Below, piece after piece: positions 15,478-23,042 of a stretch of DNA of 30,392 bases (its first letter is position 1; each line of letters begins with the position of its first letter). Location: assembly GCA_964503475.1 (NCBI GenBank), contig CAZCZU010000032.1, positions 1-30,392 on the forward strand. Direction: 5' to 3'. The notes below the pieces were generated by a model. The model had not been told where the DNA came from and did no database searches. It worked only from the letters and a program-made list of their open reading frames with translations. The translations under genes and the position numbers were made by a program. This stretch comes from CAZCZU01 sp964503475 (lineage in GTDB: Bacteria > Pseudomonadota > Zetaproteobacteria > Mariprofundales > Mariprofundaceae).

Positions 15478-16385
15478 CCCCTCAGCTCCCGCAGCAGTTG
15501 CGGCATCACCTCGCGCGCCGCCACACGTCCCCGCTCGATCTCCTCGACAGGACCGGAGAAGTCGTGCCACTGGCGATAACCAACCAGCGGCTCGATCACG
15601 ATATCGGCCTGCCGTTTCTCATGCTGGCGCAGTTGCAGGGCTTTCACCCGGTTGGCCCAGTCGAGCATGCTGATGACATTGCCCGGCAGATACTCGGGAT
15701 CAGGGCGGGCTCCGACATTGACCGCCACCACCCGTCTCCCTTTCCCCGCCACCCTGCGCGCCTCGTCGACCGGCAATTCGCTGCCCACACCGCCATCGAC
15801 ATAGCGGCTCTCCCGGATCGTCACCGGGCTGAACACGCCGGGAATGGCCATGCTGGCAGCGATGGCATGATGCAGGTTCACCTGCGATTCGGCCGAGAAG
15901 AGGTGGGTTTCGCCACCGGGGAACTCGGCCGCCGTGATGTAAAGGGGAATCACCAGATCGTCGAAAGAGCGCTCCTCACAGAAGATGCGCGCCACCCGTT
16001 CCAGTTGGGCCGAATCGGCGATGGCGATTTCGGTGGCTGCACGGGTGAAGAGGATCGACTGGCGTGCTGCCGCCGTCAGCCTGGAGAGCCAGCTCTGGTC
16101 GCTGACATCGGCCGCGGCGATGGTGGGCAGATCGAGATCGGCAAACATCGGCGAATCGAGGAAACTGAGCACCTTGTCGATCGCCCTGTCCGCATCCGGC
16201 TCCAGAGCATAAACCGCCCCGAACAGGGCCCCGATACTGCTGCCGACAATCGCCGAGGGGCGCAGGCCATGCGCCTCCAACTCCGCCAGCACGCCGAGAT
16301 GGGCCAGCCCCCGCCCGCCGCCACCGCCCAGGGCCAGCACGAAACCGTGCCGCCGGCCGGGCATCAGACGGGAGAAGAGGCTCAA
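15474..16385 (-). CDS. Patatin-like phospholipase, RssA-type (TTG start)
   Basis: Predicted cytosolic or membrane-associated acyl hydrolase. In 303 residues: glycine-rich oxyanion loop GGGGGRG (20-26), nucleophile elbow GSSIG (Ser50), catalytic Asp197 in YVDGGVG, and the preceding AIAASMAIPGVFSPV, all typical of bacterial patatins related to RssA. The start is TTG at 16385, overlapping the glnD stop (TTGA) with GAGGA six bases upstream; an ATG eight codons in (MPGRRHGF) is an alternative. Substrate unknown. Confidence 0.9.
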   Translation of the reverse strand: MSLFSRLMPGRRHGFVLALGGGGGRGLAHLGVLAELEAHGLRPSAIVGSSIGALFGAVYALEPDADRAIDKVLSFLDSPMFADLDLPTIAAADVSDQSWLSRLTAAARQSILFTRAATEIAIADSAQLERVARIFCEERSFDDLVIPLYITAAEFPGGETHLFSAESQVNLHHAIAASMAIPGVFSPVTIRESRYVDGGVGSELPVDEARRVAGKGRRVVAVNVGARPDPEYLPGNVISMLDWANRVKALQLRQHEKRQADIVIEPLVGYRQWHDFSGPVEEIERGRVAAREVMPQLLRELRG

Positions 16386-18952
16386 TGTTCATCCTCGGGC
16401 AACACGGCCACATCGGCCAGTTGCCGCGCCAACGCATTCACCTGCTCCTGCGTCAGCCTGGCTGCATCGGCTGCCTCGACAAAGAAGACATCGACCACCC
16501 GTTCACCGAAGGTGGAGATTGCCGCCCCCTTCAGATCGTAACCCGCCGCACTGATCACATAGGCGAAACGGGCCAGAAGCCCCTGCCGATCGGCAGCCGT
16601 CACCTCGATAGCCGTCTGCCGGGTCGAGGCAAGCGGTAGCTCGCGCACCGACACCGGCACCTGCCGCATCAGCACGCTGATATTACGCCCGGAGACCTTC
16701 GCCGGCGGCGTCAGCTTGTCTTCGGCCATCGTCTGGGCAATCCGCGCCTTGAGGCGATCGATATCAGCCTGGACCTGCAACGGCCCGCCATCCGGCCCCT
16801 GCACATGAAAGACATCGAGTACCCGTCCATGGCTGATCTCAAAAGCCTGAGCTGCGATGATATTGACGTGGCCGGTCGCCAGTACGCTGGTCAGGGCCGC
16901 AAACAGGCGCGAGCGCTCTTTCGCCGCCACCATCACTACCGTCTCGCTGCGGCGCGGATCGGCATGAATCTCGATCGCTTCGCCGTCACCGGCCCCCTGC
17001 AGCATATGACCCAGCGCCAGAAGCTGGGCCGCCGGGAACTGCATCACACAACGCCACGGCAGTGCCTCCAGCACCACGGATAACGCCTCACGCTCACCTT
17101 CATCCGCCAGGTCACGAACCGCCTCGATACGTCCAACCACCCGTGCCTTCAGCGCCTCGCCGGCACTCTCCTCGTGCAACAGCTGCCGGGCCGTGGCCTG
17201 GTAAAGCTCCTGCAGTAGCGCCCCTTTCCAGTCGTTCCAGATATTGGGACCGACCGCGGCGATATCGGCCACGGTGAGTACCAGAAGATAGTTGAGCCGC
17301 TCCTTGTCACCCACATGCGCGGCAAAGCGCTTGATCACTTCGTGATCGGAAAGGTCCGAGCGCTGCGAGGTCATCGCCATGGTCAGATGCTCGCGCACCA
17401 GCCAGGCAACCAGCGCGGTCTCATCGTTGCTCAGCCCGATGCGTTTGCAGAAGTTGCGGGCCAGCACCTCCCCGTTCACGGAGTGGTCGCCCGGCATGCT
17501 CTTGGCGATATCATGAAAGATCAGGGCCAGATAGAGCAGCTCCGGCTGCTTGAGCCGCTTCCAGATCTGTTCGGCCAGCGGCAGGCGCGTTTCGCGGTCG
17601 TGGTGAAACATGTTACGCGCCTCACCCACAGCACGAATGGTGTGCTCATCCACCGTGTAGGCGTGGTAGCGGTTGAATTGTCCCAGTCCCACCACCTCGC
17701 GGAACTCGGGAATAAAGCGGCCCAGCACACCGGTATCGTTCATCTCTTTCAGGGCCCAGGCGACGTTGCGCGGATGGCGCAGGATGTCGAGGAAGATGCG
17801 GTGTGCCTCCGGATTATCCCGGAAAGCATCGTCGATCAGGCGCCCGTCCTCACGAATCTGGCGCAGAACATGACTGGAAAGCCGGCGATGATCCTGCTGG
17901 GCGACATGGAAGACGCGCAGCATGCGTAACGGCTCCTCTTGGAATACATTGTCATCGACAATGCCGACCCGTTGCCCTTCCAGTACAAAGCCATCGCCGA
18001 TCACGCGCGGGGAGACGAAGCGCTGCGGGTGCAGCAGCTCGTTGAAATGCATCATCAAGAGGCCTGAGACACGGGCGATACGGCCGGCATGGCGGAAGTA
18101 ATCCTTCATGAAGGCATCGACGGCCGGGCTGCTTTCGCTGCGCTCGTAGCCCATACGCTCGGCCAGCTGCGCCTGCTGTTCGAAGCCCAGGCGATCGCCG
18201 CCGCGCTTCAGTTCCAAATGCAGGCCGGTGCGGCAGCGCCACAAAAAATCCTGTGCTCCCAGCAGGTGGCCACACTCCTTCCCGGAGAGCGCCTCCTCGG
18301 CCACAAGACCGGCGATTTCGGGGATCGCATACCACGCCTTGGCCATCCAGAAGACCGCCTGCACATCGCGCAGGCCGCCCTGCCCCTCCTTGATATCCGG
18401 CTCCATCAGAAAGGCGGTGTTGCCGCACCTTGCATGACGGTTCCTAAGCTCCTCGAACTTGGCCTCGACAAAGGCCTTGCGCCGGCGCTTGAAGAAGCTG
18501 GCCAGCTTCGCCTGCAGGTCGTTGTACTGGGCACCGTTGCCTGCCAGCAGGCGCGACTCCATCGCCGCCGTGGCCGACTCCCACTCCTCGCGCACATGCG
18601 CCAGCGTCTCTTTCACGCTGCGCACGGCATGGCCGATCTTCACGTTCATGTCCCACAGGGCATAGAGGAAGCTCTGCAGCTCCTGCTCGCAGACATCGTC
18701 GATCTTCTCGGGCACCAGAAACCAGATATCCCAGTCGGAGAAGGGAGCCAGCTCGCCGCGCCCGTAACCGCCGACCGCCACCAGATCGATCGCTTTCGCC
18801 GCCGTCGGTGCCTCGGCCTGCCAGAGCTCGACCAGAATACGGTCGACACCGGCACACATGTGACGCACCAGCGCCCCACCGCTCTCGCCGCGATCGAACA
18901 TGGCACCGATGTCGGCATAGAGGGTATCCAGTTGCTTACGCGCTTCAGACAT
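16382..18952 (-). CDS. glnD: [Protein-PII] uridylyltransferase/uridylyl-removing enzyme
   Basis: Nitrogen-status sensor that uridylylates PII proteins when glutamine is low and removes UMP when it is high. The 856-residue protein has an N-terminal nucleotidyltransferase domain (VAVGGYGRGELAPFSDWDIWFLV, with the GG...D-x-D site, about 62-82), the linking region, an HD hydrolase domain (VDEHTIRAVGEARNM to LIFHDIAKSMPGDHSVNGEVLA), and two C-terminal ACT domains (ETVVMVAAKERSRLFAALTSVL and QTAIEVTAADRQGLLARFAYVI). The frame opens four codons earlier with TTG, but GGAGG lies five bases before ATG 18952, so I use that. It overlaps the mutS stop by eight bases. No glnB/glnK is in view. Confidence 0.97.
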   Translation of the reverse strand: MSEARKQLDTLYADIGAMFDRGESGGALVRHMCAGVDRILVELWQAEAPTAAKAIDLVAVGGYGRGELAPFSDWDIWFLVPEKIDDVCEQELQSFLYALWDMNVKIGHAVRSVKETLAHVREEWESATAAMESRLLAGNGAQYNDLQAKLASFFKRRRKAFVEAKFEELRNRHARCGNTAFLMEPDIKEGQGGLRDVQAVFWMAKAWYAIPEIAGLVAEEALSGKECGHLLGAQDFLWRCRTGLHLELKRGGDRLGFEQQAQLAERMGYERSESSPAVDAFMKDYFRHAGRIARVSGLLMMHFNELLHPQRFVSPRVIGDGFVLEGQRVGIVDDNVFQEEPLRMLRVFHVAQQDHRRLSSHVLRQIREDGRLIDDAFRDNPEAHRIFLDILRHPRNVAWALKEMNDTGVLGRFIPEFREVVGLGQFNRYHAYTVDEHTIRAVGEARNMFHHDRETRLPLAEQIWKRLKQPELLYLALIFHDIAKSMPGDHSVNGEVLARNFCKRIGLSNDETALVAWLVREHLTMAMTSQRSDLSDHEVIKRFAAHVGDKERLNYLLVLTVADIAAVGPNIWNDWKGALLQELYQATARQLLHEESAGEALKARVVGRIEAVRDLADEGEREALSVVLEALPWRCVMQFPAAQLLALGHMLQGAGDGEAIEIHADPRRSETVVMVAAKERSRLFAALTSVLATGHVNIIAAQAFEISHGRVLDVFHVQGPDGGPLQVQADIDRLKARIAQTMAEDKLTPPAKVSGRNISVLMRQVPVSVRELPLASTRQTAIEVTAADRQGLLARFAYVISAAGYDLKGAAISTFGERVVDVFFVEAADAARLTQEQVNALARQLADVAVLPEDEH

Positions 18953-21542
18953 CGTTGCCTCCAAACTCTTCCTTAAGGGACTGCAGGGCGTTCAGGGCAT
19001 CGATGGGACGCATGGCATCGATATCGAGCCCCTGCAACGCCTCGACGAGGCCGCGCAGACGGGCGTTCTCCGCCTCGCTCTTGCGCCGCTCCGCCTCGGC
19101 AAACAGCCCCAGTTGCGGATGCCCCTTCTCGGCATGCAGCTCGGAGGCATGCTCCAGCCGGAACAGGTGTTCGCGCGCCCGCTTAACCACGGTCGGCGGC
19201 AGGCCGGCCAGTTGCGCCACGGCAATGCCGTAGGACTGATCGGCCGCATCCTCGATGATGCGATGCATGAAGATCACCTGGCCGTTCCATTCGCGCACCG
19301 ACACCGAGGCGTTGAACGCCTCCTCATGCTCGTCCGGCAACTCGGTCAGTTCATGGTAGTGGGTGGCAAACAGGCTCAGGACATCGTCGGCCGCGATCAG
19401 GCGCTCGGCCACGGCCCAGGCGATGGCCAGGCCATCCCAGGTACTGGTACCGCGCCCGATCTCGTCGACAATGACCAGCGAGCGCGGCTCCAGATGATTG
19501 AGAATCGCCGCCGTCTCCATCATCTCGACCATGAAGGTAGAGCGGCCGGATGCCAGTTCGTCGCCCGCCCCGATGCGGGTGAAGATACGTTTCGTCAGCG
19601 GTACCCGCGCCTCATCGGCCGGCACGAAACAGCCGGTATGGGCCAGCCAGGTCACCCAGGCCACCTGGCGCATGTAGGTCGATTTGCCGCCCATGTTCGG
19701 GCCGGTGAGCAGCATGAAGCGACGGCTCTTCATCTCCATGTGGGTGTCGTTGGCGACAAACGGCTCGTTCTCCAGCATCTGCTCGACCACCGGATGGCGG
19801 CCACCGACGATTTTCATACCGCGGCCGGTATGCACCTCGGGGCAGACGTAGCGGTGCTCGACGGCGAGATGGGCAAAGCAGGCCAGCACATCGAGGCTGG
19901 CCACGGCGCGCGCCGCCGCCTGGATGGCCGTGGCGGCAGCGCATATCTCCTGGCGCAACGCCTCGATCAGGTCCAGCTCCCGGTTCAGGGCCGCATCCCT
20001 GGCTCCCAGAATCTCCGATTCGAAGCGGTGCAGCTCATCGGTAATGAAGCGTTCGGCATTGACCAGCGTCTGCTTGCGCACATAGTCGGCCGGCGCCTCT
20101 TTCGCCTGCGCCTTGGAGATTTCGATAAAGTAGCCGAACACCTTATTGTACTTCACCCGCAGGTTGGCCAGCCCGGTACGCTCACGCTCGCGCGCCTCGT
20201 AATCGCGCAGCCAGTCGCCGGCATCCTGCGCCAGGCCCCTGAGGCGATCGAGCTCGGCATCGAAGCCGGAGCAGAGGAGACCGCCCTCGCGAATCACCGG
20301 CGGCAGCTCGGTGACGATGGCGGCATCCAGCCTCTGCGCCAGCGCCTCAAGACCGGCCATGGCCGTTCGCATCTGCGTATAGAGCCCTTCCCGGCCGTCG
20401 ATGGCCGCCAATAGCCGTGGCAGTGCCAGCATGCTGTCGGCCAGCCCCCGGTAATCGCGCGGGCTTGCACGGTTCAGCACGATACGGGTGAGCATGCGCT
20501 CCATATCGCGTACCGGCTTCAGATGTTCGCGAACGCTCTCGCGGGCATCCGCATCGTCGACCAGACTCTGCACCGCCGCCTGCCGTTCGTGGATCGCCGC
20601 CACCTCGCCCAGCGGCCGGTCCAGCCAGTCGCGCAGCAGGCGTGCCCCCATCGGGGTACTGGTTTGGTCCAGCACCCGCACCAGACCCGCCTTCGGATCA
20701 CCGTTCAGGCCGTAATAGAGCTCGAGATTGCGGCGCGAGCGGGCATCGATCTGCATGCCGGGGGCTGTTTCGCGGAACACCGGCAGGGTGAGATGATCGA
20801 GGCTGCACTTCTGGGTCTGCTCCAGATAGACCAGCACCGCCCCGACCGCAGCGGCTGCCAGCGGATGCGATTCAAGGTTGAGCGCCTGCCAGTCCGCCAC
20901 ACCGAAGCGCTGCTCCAGCTGCTCGCGCGCCACTTCATGCGAAAAGCTCCAGTCGCCGGGCCGGTAGACCGGCAGCTCGCCAACGGTTTCGTCTTTGGAA
21001 GCGAGCAGCAGTTCGGCCGGCGCCAGCACGGCCAGTTGCTCTTCCAGGGCCGGTTCGCTGCTCCCCTCCAGCAACTGCCACTGGCCGCTGGCCAGGTCGA
21101 GCGAGGCGATGGCCCACTTGCCTGCGTTGCGGGTCAGGGCCGCAAGCGGTGCGGCACGATCGTGGGCCAGCAGTTCCGATTCGGTGATGGTGCCGGGGGT
21201 AACCACGCGCACCACTTCCCGCTTCACCGGCCCCTTGGCACCGTTCGGCGGTTCCATCTGCTCGCAGATGGCCACCCGCTGCCCTGCCCCGACCAGCCGG
21301 GCCAGGTAGTTCTCGGCCTGATGCCAGGGGACGCCTGCCATCGGAATATCGTCGCCACCCGACTTGCCGCGCTTGGTCAGCGCGATATCGAGCAGCTTCG
21401 ATGCGGCGACGGCATCGTCAAAAAACATCTCGTAGAAATCGCCCATGCGATAGAAGAGCAGGCAGTCGGCATACTCCGCCTTGATACGGAGATACTGCTG
21501 CATCATTGGTGTGTGTCCGGAAAAATCCTCGCCCTGCGCCAT
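18945..21542 (-). CDS. mutS: DNA mismatch repair protein MutS
   Basis: Recognises mismatches and small loops and recruits MutL. From ATG 21542 it is 865 residues, normal for MutS1. The N-terminal mismatch-binding domain has TPMMQQYLRIKAEYADCLLFYRMGDFYEMF with the intercalating Phe-x-Glu. The C-terminal ATPase shows Walker A TGPNMGGKST (about 614-623) and Walker B LVIVDEIGRGTSTWDG, followed by the His switch region FATHYHELTEL. The frame opens at 21584, but those 14 codons cross a tRNA-like sequence and lack the family start, so MAQGEDFSGHTP is preferred; no clear Shine-Dalgarno supports either start. It probably heads the operon running to the ZIP gene. Confidence 0.96.
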   Translation of the reverse strand: MAQGEDFSGHTPMMQQYLRIKAEYADCLLFYRMGDFYEMFFDDAVAASKLLDIALTKRGKSGGDDIPMAGVPWHQAENYLARLVGAGQRVAICEQMEPPNGAKGPVKREVVRVVTPGTITESELLAHDRAAPLAALTRNAGKWAIASLDLASGQWQLLEGSSEPALEEQLAVLAPAELLLASKDETVGELPVYRPGDWSFSHEVAREQLEQRFGVADWQALNLESHPLAAAAVGAVLVYLEQTQKCSLDHLTLPVFRETAPGMQIDARSRRNLELYYGLNGDPKAGLVRVLDQTSTPMGARLLRDWLDRPLGEVAAIHERQAAVQSLVDDADARESVREHLKPVRDMERMLTRIVLNRASPRDYRGLADSMLALPRLLAAIDGREGLYTQMRTAMAGLEALAQRLDAAIVTELPPVIREGGLLCSGFDAELDRLRGLAQDAGDWLRDYEARERERTGLANLRVKYNKVFGYFIEISKAQAKEAPADYVRKQTLVNAERFITDELHRFESEILGARDAALNRELDLIEALRQEICAAATAIQAAARAVASLDVLACFAHLAVEHRYVCPEVHTGRGMKIVGGRHPVVEQMLENEPFVANDTHMEMKSRRFMLLTGPNMGGKSTYMRQVAWVTWLAHTGCFVPADEARVPLTKRIFTRIGAGDELASGRSTFMVEMMETAAILNHLEPRSLVIVDEIGRGTSTWDGLAIAWAVAERLIAADDVLSLFATHYHELTELPDEHEEAFNASVSVREWNGQVIFMHRIIEDAADQSYGIAVAQLAGLPPTVVKRAREHLFRLEHASELHAEKGHPQLGLFAEAERRKSEAENARLRGLVEALQGLDIDAMRPIDALNALQSLKEEFGGNDV

Positions 21543-21558
21543 GGCCGCAAGATAGCAC

Positions 21559-21600
21559 GGGAGTTGCCCGATTCGAACCGGCATAGCCCTCTACCAACTG
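21559..21600 (-). other. tRNA-like remnant upstream of mutS
   Basis: The minus strand carries CAGTTGGTAGAG (21600-21589), identical to a tRNA D-arm, then after nine bases GGTTCGAATC (21579-21570), a tRNA T-loop, and then GGGCAACTCCC, which could be the 3' half of an acceptor stem. The anticodon arm and a matching 5' acceptor strand are missing, so this is not a functional tRNA. Confidence 0.3.
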
Positions 21601-21669
21601 CCACGAACCGCCAACACCTCAGAATCGCACATATCCGTTTAAGCCTTTGTCCTTCGGGAATGCCTGCAT

Positions 21670-22218
21670 CGATATTCCGGAGTGCCTGGGTTTTGCATCC
21701 TGCCAAGGAAAATACTGGAAGAATGTAAACAGGAATGTTCTACCGTTTGGCCTTCCTGAATGCCTGGGTGTTGTTTGTTGCCAAGGAAACCGCGCACAGC
21801 ATCCCACGGTATGTGAGCATGTTTGACGCCGGCAGCGGACAAGAGACAGATATTGGCCTGATCAAATACCGGGATCGATATTCCGGAATGCCCGGATTTT
21901 GCGCCCTGCCTAGGAAAACGCGCGCAGCATACCCACGGTATGTGAGCACGATTGACGCCGGCAGGGCGCAAAAGACACCACCAGCCTTTGGCCATCCTGA
22001 ATGCCTGGATGTTGCCCGCTGGCAAGGAAAACACGCGCAGCATACCCACGGTATGTGAGCATGTTTGACGCCGGCAGCGGACAAGAGACAGATATTGGCC
22101 TGATCAAATACCGGGATCGATATTCCGGAATGCCCGGATTTTGCGCCCTGCCTAGGAAAACGCGCGCAGCATACCCACGGTATGTGAGCACGATTGACGC
22201 CGGCAGGGCACAAAAGAC
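21670..22218. repeat. Structured tandem higher-order repeat array (242-base period)
   Basis: Two related units alternate: B1 (21751-21875), A1 (21876-21991), B2 (21992-22117), A2 (22118-22218), preceded by a fragment of A (21670-21712). The B+A pair repeats with a 242-base period; 21803-21976 and 22045-22218 differ at one base (21968/22210). Each unit contains the palindrome CATACC-CAC-GGTATG (one base shorter in B1) followed by TGAGCA and a TTGACGCCGGCAG segment. In A1 the ends form a perfect 14-base inverted repeat (21897-21910 with 21960-21973, TTTTGCGCCCTGCC). Open frames cross the array on both strands, but the period is not a multiple of three and the copies are read in different frames, so it is not coding. 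This explains most of the 858-base gap between mutS and rnhB. Confidence 0.9.
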
Positions 22219-22242
22219 GGGTATTCCGGGGGATCGAGAAAA

Positions 22243-22303
22243 GAGAATCGGCCCGGGCGTCGGAAGGAAGGAAGGGGAGACTCCAGGCACGCACCGGGCC
22301 GAT
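22243..22303 (-). terminator. Possible rnhB terminator with long loop
   Basis: Perfect ten-base inverted repeat ATCGGCCCGG/CCGGGCCGAT (22303-22294 with 22256-22247) separated by 37 bases, followed on the minus strand by TCTCTTTTC. The stem is strong and the tail T-rich, but the loop is unusually long. It lies about 100 bases downstream of the rnhB stop and directly before the repeat array. Confidence 0.45.
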
Positions 22304-22400
22304 CACTGTGCACTCATCGAGGATGAGCGCTGCAACCGTCAGAGGTCGGAAGTTGCACAGCCCACGTTAGTGATTCACAACGGCTTGCCAGTGACCGGGG

Positions 22401-22982
22401 TCACGCCTGCGAAAATTTCGCTACCGGAGCAAAACTGTGGCGATGGGCCGGGCATGGCCCGTGCTCGCCCAGTGCATCCATGTGCACCTTGGTGCCATAG
22501 CCCTTGTGACGGGTGAACTCATACTGGGGATAACGGAAATCGAGCCAGCGCATCATGCGATCGCGCACCACCTTGGCGACGATGGAGGCTGCGGCAATGC
22601 ACTGTACCGAATCGTCACCGCCGACGATCGCCTCGGCCGGCACGGCCAGCTCCGGCACGCGGTTACCGTCCACCAGCACCTTCGCAGGGCGCTGATCCAG
22701 CCCGTCGACCGCCCGGCGCATGGCCAGCATGGTGGCATGCAGGATATTGAGCCGGTCGATCTCCTCGACACTGGCCTGCGCCACGGCGTAGGCCACGGCA
22801 TGCCTGCGGATGTTGCGATACATCATCAGCCGCTTCTTCTCCGAAAGCTTCTTGGAGTCGCGGTACTGGCCGAGCATCGGATCGTCCGGTGAGAGGATCA
22901 CCGCCGCGGTGACGACGGGGCCGGCCAGCGGCCCCCGCCCCACCTCATCGACGCCGGCGATCATCGAGAACCACCACGGCAC
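22401..22982 (-). CDS. rnhB: Ribonuclease HII
   Basis: Removes ribonucleotides and RNA from RNA-DNA hybrids. The 193-residue frame shows the signature IAGVDEVGRGPLAGPVVTAAVIL with catalytic Asp12-Glu13, Asp105 in VLVDGNRVP, SVQCIAAASIVAKVVRDRMM with a fourth acidic residue, and the C-terminal HKGYGTKVHMDALGEHGPCPAHRHSFAPV. Start choice is open: GTG at 22982 lies inside a stem-loop and has no Shine-Dalgarno, while ATG at 22964 has a weak GGTGG six bases upstream and also leaves the signature intact (187 residues). The stop sits in the palindrome GTGACC-CC-GGTCAC (22391-22404). It follows pheT by 60 bases, where E. coli has ihfA. Confidence 0.95.
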   Translation of the reverse strand: MPWWFSMIAGVDEVGRGPLAGPVVTAAVILSPDDPMLGQYRDSKKLSEKKRLMMYRNIRRHAVAYAVAQASVEEIDRLNILHATMLAMRRAVDGLDQRPAKVLVDGNRVPELAVPAEAIVGGDDSVQCIAAASIVAKVVRDRMMRWLDFRYPQYEFTRHKGYGTKVHMDALGEHGPCPAHRHSFAPVAKFSQA

Positions 22983-23029
22983 GAAACGACAAAGAAGAAA
23001 CGGATGTCGTCACTTTGAGCCTTCGTGCC
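22978..23029 (-). other. Nested stem-loop between pheT and rnhB
   Basis: On the minus strand an outer stem GGCACGAA/TTCGTGCC (23029-23022 with 22985-22978) encloses an inner stem CGACA/TGTCG (23009-23005 with 22991-22987). The structure fills most of the 60-base gap after the pheT stop and includes the candidate rnhB GTG start codon at 22982. There is no T-run on the exit side, so it is not a standard terminator. Confidence 0.5.
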
Positions 23030-23042
23030 TTTGGCGTTCACA

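Noticed and set aside
21670..22218. CRISPR array
   Set aside because: The units exceed 100 bases, with no short direct repeat plus unique spacer pattern and no cas genes.
21740..22306. Open frames of 107 to 188 codons on both strands across the repeat array
   Set aside because: The 242-base period shifts the frame between copies, so the same DNA is read as unrelated peptides; there is no ribosome-binding site and no recognisable domain.
22391..22404. GTGACC-CC-GGTCAC palindrome at the rnhB stop as a terminator
   Set aside because: Six-pair stem with a two-base loop and no T-run; too weak to call, and a better hairpin lies at 22247-22303.
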